DNA of 64,000 nt from Serratia rhizosphaerae (lineage in GTDB: Bacteria; Pseudomonadota; Gammaproteobacteria; Enterobacterales; Enterobacteriaceae), in assembly GCF_009817885.1 (NCBI RefSeq), contig NZ_CP041764.1:2542001-2606000 (forward strand), given 5' to 3'. Shown here piece after piece: positions 7,974-16,384 of this stretch. Position 1 is the stretch's first letter. Each line of letters begins with the position of its first letter. The translations under genes were made by a program, and so were the position numbers. The notes beneath the pieces are model-generated. The model had not been told where the DNA came from. It did no database searches and saw only the letters and a program-made list of their open reading frames with translations.

Positions 7974-9554
7974 CTAATCAAAGTTCATTTTGCTGGCTTT
8001 CAGATTCAGAATCGCCAGTGCGCCGACCAGCAGGAAAATCAGCGTGGCGATGGCGGCCGCCAGCCCGAAGTCCTGTCCGCCGCCGCCTTCAAAGGCGATG
8101 CGGTAGGTGTAGCTGACCAGCAGGTCGGTATAGCCGGCCGGCGTGGTGGTGCCGATCATGTCCGGGCCGCCGTTGGTCAGCAGCTGGATCAGCACGAAGT
8201 TATTAAAGTTAAAGGCAAAGCTGGCGATCATCAGCGGCGTCAGCGGTTTGATCAGCAGCGGGAAAGTGATGCGGAAGAAGTTCTGCAGCGGCCCGGCGCC
8301 GTCGAGGGCCGAGGCTTCATACAGATCGTCCGGGATCGCTTTGAGCAGGCCCATGCACAGGATCATCATGTAGGGGTAACCCAGCCAGGTATTGACGATC
8401 AGGATCATGCTCTTGGCGGTCAGCGGATCGCTGAACCAGGCCGGCTTAATGCCGAACAGCGCGCTGAGCATCATATTGATTTCGCCGAAGCTTTGGTTGA
8501 ACAGCCCTTTGAAGATCAGAATGGAAATAAACGACGGCACGGCGTAGGGCAGGATCAGCAGCACGCGGTAGGCGGCTTTGCCCTTCAGCGCTTCCCACTG
8601 CACCACGCAGGCCAGCACCATGCCTACCGCGACGGTCAGCGCAACCGACAGCAGTGAAAACACCAGCGTCCAGATAAAGATCGAAATAAACGGCTGCTTG
8701 ATGCCTTCATCCTGCGCCACCCGCAGGAAGTTCTTCCAGCCGCTGACGACGGTATAGCCCGGGCTGAGGGTTTCCTGCCCCCACTGCCCGTCGGCGTTCA
8801 CCGCCTGGTAGAAGCCGGTGTCGTCGTTTGGCCGGTACTGCACCTGAGTCTGGTTATTGGTCAGCGTTTTGCCGTCGTCGGCCAGCGTGTACAGCGGGCC
8901 GGTGCCGGAGAACTGGCGCAGCGAACTCATCCGCAGCACGCCGCCGTCCGGCAGTAGGGCAGACAGCTGACCCAACGCCTGACGGTGCTGGGTAATCACG
9001 CGCAAGGTGGCGCGTTCGCCGGCGGGCGCGGCGTCGGAGACGGTCAGCGTCACCTGCTGCGGCGCATTAGCGTTATTCAGGCTGAACGGTGTGGAAAGCA
9101 GCGATTCACCGCTGTCGGGGTGCGTCAGCAGCAGCTGCCACTGCCGATCGGCCGTCGGGTAGAGGCCGAAGGTAAAGGTCTTGCCGGTTTGCAACTGGCG
9201 CTGCATCAGCACCGACTGCGCGCGCTCGAAGGTGAGCTGGTTGCTGCTGCTGTAGTTGGTAAAGGCGATGGTGATGGTGCAAATCAGCGGGAACAGAACA
9301 AACAGCCCCATGCCGGCCATGCCGGGATAGACGTAGCGCCAGGCATAAGCGCGGCGGTTGGCGAAAATATACAGCCCGGCGCTGACCAGGATCAGCGTCA
9401 TGATGGCGAAAAGATATTCCCCCTGTGCATACATCAACACAATCAGATAGCAGGTAACCAGACCGAACAGGCTAATCGTCAGCCATTTCAGTCCGTCATG
9501 CTGCCACCACTTCGATTTTTGGCGCGTCGGCAAGCCGTCATGGGCGAATTGCAT
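7974..9554 (-). CDS. malF: Maltose/maltodextrin ABC transporter permease MalF
   Basis: Second membrane subunit of the MalFGK2 transporter. It has 526 residues against 514 in E. coli. The N-terminal membrane hairpins are followed by the large periplasmic P2 domain (about residues 95-275) typical of enterobacterial MalF. The permease core follows, with the EAA loop EASALDGAGPLQNFF. The start at 9554 lies 65 nt after malE. A strong hairpin lies between the two genes and may set the MalE:MalF ratio. Confidence 0.98.
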   Translation of the reverse strand: MQFAHDGLPTRQKSKWWQHDGLKWLTISLFGLVTCYLIVLMYAQGEYLFAIMTLILVSAGLYIFANRRAYAWRYVYPGMAGMGLFVLFPLICTITIAFTNYSSSNQLTFERAQSVLMQRQLQTGKTFTFGLYPTADRQWQLLLTHPDSGESLLSTPFSLNNANAPQQVTLTVSDAAPAGERATLRVITQHRQALGQLSALLPDGGVLRMSSLRQFSGTGPLYTLADDGKTLTNNQTQVQYRPNDDTGFYQAVNADGQWGQETLSPGYTVVSGWKNFLRVAQDEGIKQPFISIFIWTLVFSLLSVALTVAVGMVLACVVQWEALKGKAAYRVLLILPYAVPSFISILIFKGLFNQSFGEINMMLSALFGIKPAWFSDPLTAKSMILIVNTWLGYPYMMILCMGLLKAIPDDLYEASALDGAGPLQNFFRITFPLLIKPLTPLMIASFAFNFNNFVLIQLLTNGGPDMIGTTTPAGYTDLLVSYTYRIAFEGGGGQDFGLAAAIATLIFLLVGALAILNLKASKMNFD

Positions 9555-9582
9555 AGGGTGTTCCCTCTGTCTACGTAACCCG

Positions 9583-9610
9583 CTCCCCCCTCCCGTGCGG
9601 GAAGGGGGAG
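9583..9610 (-). promoter_or_regulatory. Intergenic hairpin between malE and malF
   Basis: On the minus strand CTCCCCCTTCCCG pairs with CGGGAGGGGGGAG across a 2-base loop, giving a 13-bp stem with one G-U pair. No T run follows, so full termination is unlikely. It occupies the position where E. coli carries REP sequences that stabilise malE mRNA. A processing or stabilising role is inferred. Confidence 0.6.
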
Positions 9611-9618
9611 GGCCGGGC

Positions 9619-10815
9619 TTATTTATTGATGCGGGTCTGGGCGTCTTTCAGCGCGGCGTCCACCGTCTGGCGGCCGTTGATGGTGTTGAGCACGGCGCTG
9701 CGCATCGCATACCAGAACGCGCTCATCTGCGGAATATTCGGCATGATTTCGCCGTGTTGCGAGTTCTGCATGGTGGCGGCGATCTTTTCATCCTGCGCCA
9801 GCTGCTGCTGGAAGGACTTCAGCGCCACCGCGCCCAGCGGCTTGTCTTTGTTGACGTCCGCCAGCCCCTGGTCGGTCAGCAGGTAGTTTTCCAGGAACTC
9901 GGTCGCCAGTTCTTTATTCGGGCTGGCGGCGTTGATGCCGGCGGTCAGTACGCCGACGAACGCCTTCGACGGCTTGCCTTTGAAGGTTGGCAGCACCGCG
10001 ACGCCGTAGTTGACTTTGCTCTGGTCGATATTGCTCCAGGCCCACGGCCCGTTGATGGTCATCGCGGTCTGCCCTTTGTTAAAGGCGGCTTCGGCGATCG
10101 AATAATCGGTGTCGGCGTTGATATGCTTATTTTTCACCAGATCGACGATAAACTGCAGGCCGGCGCGTGAACCGGCGTTATCGACGCCGACGTCTTTCAC
10201 GTCGTAGCTGCCGTTGGCCTGCTTAAAGGCGTAGCCGCCGTCGGCGGCGATGATTGGCCAGGTGAAGTAGGGCTCCTGCAGGTTCCACATGATGGCGCTT
10301 TTGCCTTTGGCGCGCAGCTGCTTGTCCAGCGCCGGGATCTCTTCCCAGGTTTTCGGCGGCTGTTTGATCAGATCCTTGTTATAAATCAGCGACAGTGCCT
10401 CTACGGCAATCGGGTAGCCGATCAGTTTGCCGTCGTAGCGCACCGCATCCCAGGTGAACGGGAAGATTTTGTCCTGCAGCGCCTTGGACGGGTGGATCTC
10501 CGCCAGCAGGCCGGACTGCGCGTAGCCGCCGAAGCGGTCGTGCGCCCAGAAGATAATGTCCGGGCCGTCGCCGGTTGCGGCTACCTGCGGATATTTCTCT
10601 TCCAGTTTATCGGGGTGCTCGACGGTCACCTTGATGCCGGTGTCCTGCTCAAATTTTTTGCCGACCTCGGCCAGGCCGTTATAGCCTTTATCGCCGTTGA
10701 TCCAGATGACCAGCTTGCCTTCTTCGATTTTGGCAAAGGCCGAGGATGAAAGCGCCAACGTCGTCAGCGCCGACAGCACCAGCGTGCGGGCGGCGGTAGT
10801 CATAGTACGAGTCAT
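9619..10815 (-). CDS. malE: Maltose/maltodextrin-binding periplasmic protein MalE
   Basis: Periplasmic solute-binding protein that delivers maltose and maltodextrins to MalFGK2. The mature part, starting KIEEGKLVIWINGDKGYNG, follows E. coli MalE almost residue for residue. The signal peptide is about 28 residues and ends SSSAFA. The start at 10815 has AGGA 7 nt upstream. ATG 10803 is an internal alternative, and an upstream frame start at 10959 is not supported. The 398 residues compare with 396 in E. coli. First gene of malEFG, driven from the MalT/CRP control region shared with malK. Confidence 0.98.
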   Translation of the reverse strand: MTRTMTTAARTLVLSALTTLALSSSAFAKIEEGKLVIWINGDKGYNGLAEVGKKFEQDTGIKVTVEHPDKLEEKYPQVAATGDGPDIIFWAHDRFGGYAQSGLLAEIHPSKALQDKIFPFTWDAVRYDGKLIGYPIAVEALSLIYNKDLIKQPPKTWEEIPALDKQLRAKGKSAIMWNLQEPYFTWPIIAADGGYAFKQANGSYDVKDVGVDNAGSRAGLQFIVDLVKNKHINADTDYSIAEAAFNKGQTAMTINGPWAWSNIDQSKVNYGVAVLPTFKGKPSKAFVGVLTAGINAASPNKELATEFLENYLLTDQGLADVNKDKPLGAVALKSFQQQLAQDEKIAATMQNSQHGEIMPNIPQMSAFWYAMRSAVLNTINGRQTVDAALKDAQTRINK

Positions 10816-10877
10816 AGTCCAATCCTTCTGTGGGCACTGCGGTAAGTTGGCAAATAGTGGGCCACAACCGGCGTGCC

Positions 10878-10887
10878 GCTCATCCTC
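10878..10887 (-). promoter_or_regulatory. Putative MalT box (malE-proximal)
   Basis: The minus strand reads GAGGATGAGC, 8 of 10 matches to the MalT box GGGGAKGAGG, about 60 bp upstream of the malE start codon. Its position fits activation of malEFG. Confidence 0.6.
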
Positions 10888-10915
10888 CTGTGCTCTACGC
10901 CCCATCGCTGAGTTA

Positions 10916-10994
10916 TGTGATCTAGTTAACACTCCGTTCCATTCTGTGGCCTTCGGCACACAAAATGCCGGCCGTTTTTGCCAAACAGATCACA
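10916..10994. promoter_or_regulatory. Cluster of three CRP-like sites between malE and malK
   Basis: Three candidate cAMP-CRP sites are spaced as TGTGA-N6-TCACA variants. They are TGTGA-N6-TAACA (10916-10931), TGTGG-N6-GCACA (10945-10960) and TGCCA-N6-TCACA (10979-10994). None is perfect. Their placement between two groups of MalT boxes matches the known layout of the E. coli malEp-malKp region. Confidence 0.55.
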
Positions 10995-11016
10995 GATTTG
11001 TCTGACGTGCGTCGCC

Positions 11017-11059
11017 GCTCCTCCCCATGCTGCTTTCCTCATCCTCCCGCCTCCTCCCC
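11017..11059 (-). promoter_or_regulatory. Cluster of three putative MalT boxes
   Basis: On the minus strand there are GGGGAGGAGC (11017-11026), GAGGATGAGG (11037-11046) and the exact consensus GGGGAGGAGG (11050-11059). All three point toward malE, as in the E. coli malE/malK regulatory region, where distal boxes nucleate MalT for both promoters. Confidence 0.75.
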
Positions 11060-11220
11060 CATGAAAAATCCGGTTGCGGATGATTACCCGCGGCGGCGAT
11101 TCGCCCACCATCGGCCCATGACTTTGATTACCCGGGAACATCCCGCAGAGCGCGGGGGGGACGGAGCGCGCTTCGTCCCTTTCACCCGGCACTGTAACTG
11201 CGAAAGCAGGGGAGTTACGC

Positions 11221-12330
<1,110 letters not shown>

Positions 12331-12409
12331 AGCGCCACGCACCCCGGCCTGTCCCGCGCGTGGTCGCTGCGGGCGCGCCGCGGGGAACGGTCTGTATAAC
12401 AGGAGAATA

Positions 12410-13705
12410 ATGATGACTACTCTGCGCAAACTTCCTCTGGCGTTGGCAGTCGCCGCCGGCGTGCTGACCACGCAGGCGATGGCGGTCGATTTTAAAGGTT
12501 ACGCCCGTTCCGGCATCGGCTGGAGCGGCAGCGGCGGGGAACAGCAATGCTTTCAGGCCACCGGCGCCGGCAGTAAATACCGTCTCGGCAACGAGTGTGA
12601 AACCTACGCCGAGCTGAAGCTGGGCCAGGAAGTGTGGAAAGACGGTGATAAAAGCTTCTACTTCGACACCAATCTGGCCTACTCGGTATCGCAGCGCAGC
12701 GACTGGGAAGACACCACGCCGGGCTTTCGTGAAGTGAACGTGCAGGGTAAAAACCTGATCGAATGGCTGCCTGGCTCCACCCTGTGGGCCGGTAAGCGTT
12801 TCTATCAGCGTCACGATGTTCATATGATCGACTTCTACTACTGGGATATCTCCGGCCCGGGCGCCGGTCTGGAAAATGTCGATCTGGGCTTTGGCAAACT
12901 GTCGATGGCGGTGACCCGCAACGGCGAATCCGGCGGCTCTTACGGTTATCTGTACAACGAGTGGGACGAGCGTCCGACGGTCAACGATGTGTTTGACGTG
13001 CGGCTGGCCGGGCTGGAAACCAACCCCGGCGGTACGCTGGAGTTAGGGGTGGACTACGGCCGCGCCAACGTGCAGGACGGTTACCACCTGGCGGACGGCG
13101 CGTCGAAGGACGGCTGGATGTTTACCGCCGAGCATACCCAGAGCATCCTGAACGGCTACAACAAGTTCGTCGTGCAGTACGCGTCGGACGCCATGAGCTC
13201 GCAGAACAACGGCCGCAACGAAGGCTCCTCGGTCAACAATAACGGCAATATGTTCCGCGTGCTGGATCACGGCGCCATCGACTTTAATGACAAATGGGCG
13301 CTGATGTATGTGGCGATGTATCAGGATGTCGACCGCGATAATGACAACGGCAGCACCTGGTACACCGTGGGCGTACGCCCGATGTACAAATGGACGCCGA
13401 TTATGAGCACCCTGCTGGAAGCGGGCTACGACAACGTGAAATCCCAGCGCACCGGTGACCGCAACAGCCAGTACAAAATCACCCTGGCGCAGCAGTGGCA
13501 GGCAGGCGACAGCATCTGGTCGCGTCCGGCGATCCGTCTGTTCGCCACCTACGCCAAGTGGGATGAAAAATGGGGCTACGCCACCGACGATTCCGGCTCG
13601 GCCTACGCTTCCGGTACTGCCTACCGCGACAGCAGCGCGCACACCTTCAGCCGTGGCGACGATGATGAAGTCACCTTCGGCGCGCAGATGGAAATCTGGT
13701 GGTAA
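12410..13705 (+). CDS. lamB: Maltoporin LamB
   Basis: Outer-membrane trimeric channel for maltodextrins. A 25-residue signal peptide ends TTQAMA, and the mature chain starts VDFKGYARSGIGWSGSGGEQQ. Family landmarks include the CETYAELKLGQEVW strand, greasy-slide aromatics (KRFYQRHDVHMIDFYYWD) and the C-terminal FGAQMEIWW, whose terminal aromatic serves barrel assembly. AGGAG at 12401 precedes two adjacent ATGs, 12410 and 12413. The first is kept, matching the MM start of E. coli LamB. Loops near residues 140-210 and the late loop differ from E. coli, as expected for surface-exposed parts. Confidence 0.97.
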   Translation: MMTTLRKLPLALAVAAGVLTTQAMAVDFKGYARSGIGWSGSGGEQQCFQATGAGSKYRLGNECETYAELKLGQEVWKDGDKSFYFDTNLAYSVSQRSDWEDTTPGFREVNVQGKNLIEWLPGSTLWAGKRFYQRHDVHMIDFYYWDISGPGAGLENVDLGFGKLSMAVTRNGESGGSYGYLYNEWDERPTVNDVFDVRLAGLETNPGGTLELGVDYGRANVQDGYHLADGASKDGWMFTAEHTQSILNGYNKFVVQYASDAMSSQNNGRNEGSSVNNNGNMFRVLDHGAIDFNDKWALMYVAMYQDVDRDNDNGSTWYTVGVRPMYKWTPIMSTLLEAGYDNVKSQRTGDRNSQYKITLAQQWQAGDSIWSRPAIRLFATYAKWDEKWGYATDDSGSAYASGTAYRDSSAHTFSRGDDDEVTFGAQMEIWW

Positions 13706-13804
13706 CGACCGCACGCAGGGAAGGGGCCGGTGCCTCTTTCCCTCTCTGATTACCGGCGGCGCGGCGCTTGCCTGCCGACCGCCGGAAGGTATGGGGATAT
13801 AACA

Positions 13805-14698
13805 ATGAACAAAACTCTGTTGTCGTTTTATCTGTCTGCTGCGCTGGCCGTCAGCCTGTCGCCGGCCGCCAATGCCGCGACGCCGGCCGATGTCGCCGTT
13901 GCGCCGGCCATCAGCGCCGCCGCGCTGCAAAACCTGCCCTGGCAGCCGCTGGTGCCGCCGGTGAAACAGGACGTGACGCTGAACGACGCCAGCCCGCAGA
14001 TTCGTCAGGGCGATATTCAGGGCGCGGTAGCGGCGTATACGCTGCCGGCCGACCGTGGCTCACTGGAGATCACCCTGAGCAGCATCGCCAGGGATAATGC
14101 GCTGTATGCGCCGAGCGTGCTGGTGCTGGATGAGCAGCGGCGCCCGGCGGCCTACTATCCCAGCAGCTATTTTCCGTACCAGCCGCCGGGCGTGATGTCG
14201 GCAGACCGGCTGGAGGGCACCATGAAGCTGACGCCGGCGCTGGGGCAAAAGCAGATTTACCTGCTGGTGTACACCACGCGGCAGGATCTGGCTAAAACCA
14301 CACGGCTGACCAATCCGGCGAAGGCCTATGCGCGCGGCGTCGGTAATGCGGTGCCGGATATTCCCGATCCCGTTGCCCGCCACGCCGGCGGCGGCCTGCT
14401 GAAGCTGAAGGTCAGCGCCGAGCAGGGCAGCGGCAATATCATGATCGGCATGCTGCCTGCGGCGTCGAGCACGCCGCCGGTCACGGTCGGTGCCACGGTA
14501 CAGCCGGCCAGGGCGACTGCGTCCGCACCGGCGGAACCGATGCTGAACGACACCGAAAGCTACTTCAATAACGGCATCAGACAGGCGGTGAAGGCGGGAG
14601 ATATCGACAAAGCGCTGAAGCTGATGAATGAAGCGGAAAAATTGGGTTCCACCACTGCGCGTAACACCTTTATCAGCAGTGTGAAAGGCAAGGGGTAA
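13805..14698 (+). CDS. malM: Maltose regulon periplasmic protein MalM
   Basis: The third gene of the malK operon encodes a 297-residue periplasmic protein of unknown molecular role. The N-terminal signal peptide ends NAAT-type (about residue 24). A MalM-family beta-rich core follows (PWQPLVPPVKQDVTLND, PADRGSLEITLSSI, GQKQIYLLVYTTRQDL), then a low-complexity Ala/Pro/Thr linker near residues 220-245 and a C-terminal helix rich in KAGDIDKALKLMNEAEKLG. ATG 13805 is the natural start because it begins the signal peptide. A longer frame from 13730 is not supported. Confidence 0.95.
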   Translation: MNKTLLSFYLSAALAVSLSPAANAATPADVAVAPAISAAALQNLPWQPLVPPVKQDVTLNDASPQIRQGDIQGAVAAYTLPADRGSLEITLSSIARDNALYAPSVLVLDEQRRPAAYYPSSYFPYQPPGVMSADRLEGTMKLTPALGQKQIYLLVYTTRQDLAKTTRLTNPAKAYARGVGNAVPDIPDPVARHAGGGLLKLKVSAEQGSGNIMIGMLPAASSTPPVTVGATVQPARATASAPAEPMLNDTESYFNNGIRQAVKAGDIDKALKLMNEAEKLGSTTARNTFISSVKGKG

Positions 14699-14729
14699 TC
14701 CCCACGCTGCCGATGCTGGCTCGATGATT

Positions 14730-14753
14730 GGTGCGCTGCGGCGCACCTTTTTT
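14730..14753 (+). terminator. Intrinsic terminator of malK-lamB-malM
   Basis: The stem GGTGCGC-TGCG-GCGCACC is followed by TTTTTT, about 30 nt after the malM stop. Confidence 0.92.
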
Positions 14754-14904
14754 CGTTTGGCGGCCGTGCTTTTTCCTGCCGGCGGGATACCACGAATCAT
14801 TCTGCCGCTTTTAATTTTCTGCGTTACAATGGCCGCCTGTTAACCGTTTGTAGTGTCGATGATGTACGTTGTTGACGTATGTTGCCGACCGTTGGAGTAG
14901 AACA

Positions 14905-15429
14905 ATGCCAGGCAATAGCGAATCCATTTTGCCCCCGCTGGAATGGCTCACCGAGCAGCATCCTCCCGTGCCCGCCGCGATCAATGACTGGTTGATGGAG
15001 CTGGGATCGATGACCCAGCGCTTCGAGAAACACTGCCGCTGCGTGCGGGTTGAGCCGCAGCGCGAGGGCTTTGTCAGCCGCGAGGAGCTGGGAGAAGAGG
15101 CGGAACATCTGCCGGACAGCCCGCGTTACTGGCTGCGCGAAATCGTCCTGCTGGGTGACGACCAGCCCTGGCTGCTCGGCAGAACGGTGATCCCGCTGGA
15201 GACGCTGACCGGCCCCGATCAGGCGCTGGTTGATTTGGGCACCGTGCCGCTGGGACGTTACCTGTTCAGCAGCGATGCGCTGACCCGCGACTATATTTTG
15301 GTCGGCAGGCAGGATCGGCTGTGGGCGCGGCGTTCCCGCCTGCGGCTGGCGGGCAAACCGCTGTTGCTGACCGAACTGTTTTTACCTGCCGCACCGCTGT
15401 ATGAAGCGGACGGCAGCGAACCGGCCTAA
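14905..15429 (+). CDS. ubiC: Chorismate pyruvate-lyase
   Basis: Converts chorismate to 4-hydroxybenzoate and pyruvate, the first committed step of ubiquinone synthesis. The 174 residues are close to the 165 of E. coli UbiC. Family features include LGSMTQRFEKHC near residue 35, VREIVLL-like LREIVLLGDDQPWLLGRTVIP near 81, and the C-terminal LTELFLPAAPLY. The ATG at 14905 has GGAG 8 nt upstream; an earlier in-frame start at 14869 does not. It is followed after 14 nt by ubiA, which uses its product. Confidence 0.96.
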   Translation: MPGNSESILPPLEWLTEQHPPVPAAINDWLMELGSMTQRFEKHCRCVRVEPQREGFVSREELGEEAEHLPDSPRYWLREIVLLGDDQPWLLGRTVIPLETLTGPDQALVDLGTVPLGRYLFSSDALTRDYILVGRQDRLWARRSRLRLAGKPLLLTELFLPAAPLYEADGSEPA

Positions 15430-15443
15430 GGGGGAAAGAGATC

Positions 15444-16310
15444 TTGGAAGGAAGCATTAGCCAAAGTAAATGGCGGGCCTATTGCCACCTGATGCGCATT
15501 GATAAACCGATCGGCACGCTGCTGCTGTTGTGGCCGACGCTGTGGGCGCTGTGGCTGGCGGGCGAGGGCGTGCCGTCGTTCCCTGTTCTGCTGGTGTTTG
15601 TACTGGGCGTATTTTTAATGCGCGCGGCGGGCTGTGTGGTGAATGATTTTGCCGATCGCGCCTTTGACGGTCATGTGAAACGCACCGCCAATCGTCCGCT
15701 GCCCAGCGGCCGGGTCACGGAGAAAGAAGCGAAAATTTTGTTTGTGGTGCTGGTGCTGATCTCCTTCGCGCTGGTGCTGACGCTCAATACCATGACTATC
15801 GCCCTGTCGCTGGCCGGGTTGGCGCTGGCGTGGATTTATCCGTTTATGAAGCGGGTGACCAATCTGCCGCAGCTGGTGCTGGGCGCAGCCTTCGGCTGGG
15901 GCATCCCGATGGCCTATGCTGCGGTGAGCGAATCGCTGCCGCTGAGCTGCTGGCTGTTGCTGCTGGCGAATATCTGCTGGACGGTGGCTTACGATACGCT
16001 GTACGCGATGGTGGACCGCGACGACGATCTGAAGATCGGCGTGAAATCCACCGCGGTGCTGTTCGGCCGTTTCGACAAACTGATTGTCGGCCTGCTGCAG
16101 TTCGCCACGCTGCTGCTGCTGTTGTGGATTGGTTACCTGTCGCAGCTGGGCGGGGCGTTTTACTGGTCGCTGCTGCTGGCGGGCGCGCTGTTTATTCATC
16201 AGCAACAGCAGATCGCCGGCCGTGACCGCGACGCCTGTTTCCGCGCTTTCCTGCACAACAACTACGTCGGGCTGGTGGTGTTTATCGGCGTGGTGCTGAG
16301 CTTTATCTGA
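15444..16310 (+). CDS. ubiA: 4-hydroxybenzoate octaprenyltransferase (TTG start)
   Basis: Inner-membrane enzyme that attaches the polyprenyl chain to 4-hydroxybenzoate. The 288-residue protein has about eight membrane segments and both aspartate-rich prenyl-diphosphate motifs, NDFADRAFDGHVKRT (near residue 67) and AMVDRDDDLKIGVKS (near 190). The frame begins with TTG at 15444 behind a GGGGGAAAG ribosome site, and the translated start MEGSISQSKW aligns with E. coli UbiA MEWSLTQNK. The rare start codon is therefore well supported. Second gene of ubiCA. Confidence 0.97.
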   Translation: MEGSISQSKWRAYCHLMRIDKPIGTLLLLWPTLWALWLAGEGVPSFPVLLVFVLGVFLMRAAGCVVNDFADRAFDGHVKRTANRPLPSGRVTEKEAKILFVVLVLISFALVLTLNTMTIALSLAGLALAWIYPFMKRVTNLPQLVLGAAFGWGIPMAYAAVSESLPLSCWLLLLANICWTVAYDTLYAMVDRDDDLKIGVKSTAVLFGRFDKLIVGLLQFATLLLLLWIGYLSQLGGAFYWSLLLAGALFIHQQQQIAGRDRDACFRAFLHNNYVGLVVFIGVVLSFI

Positions 16311-16333
16311 CGATACTGACGCGATGCGCTGAT

Positions 16334-16366
16334 AAAAAAAGGCACCCGATTGATGGGTGCCTTTTT
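16334..16366. terminator. Bidirectional terminator between ubiA and plsB
   Basis: The stem GGCACCC-N7-GGGTGCC (16341-16361) has an A7 run before it and T5 after it, between two convergent genes. Confidence 0.92.
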
Positions 16367-16384
16367 CGTTATGGCCACGTCGGT

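Noticed and set aside
10816..10959. Longer N-terminus for MalE (start at 10959)
   Set aside because: It would place 48 non-family residues before the signal peptide. ATG 10815 has a well-placed ribosome site.
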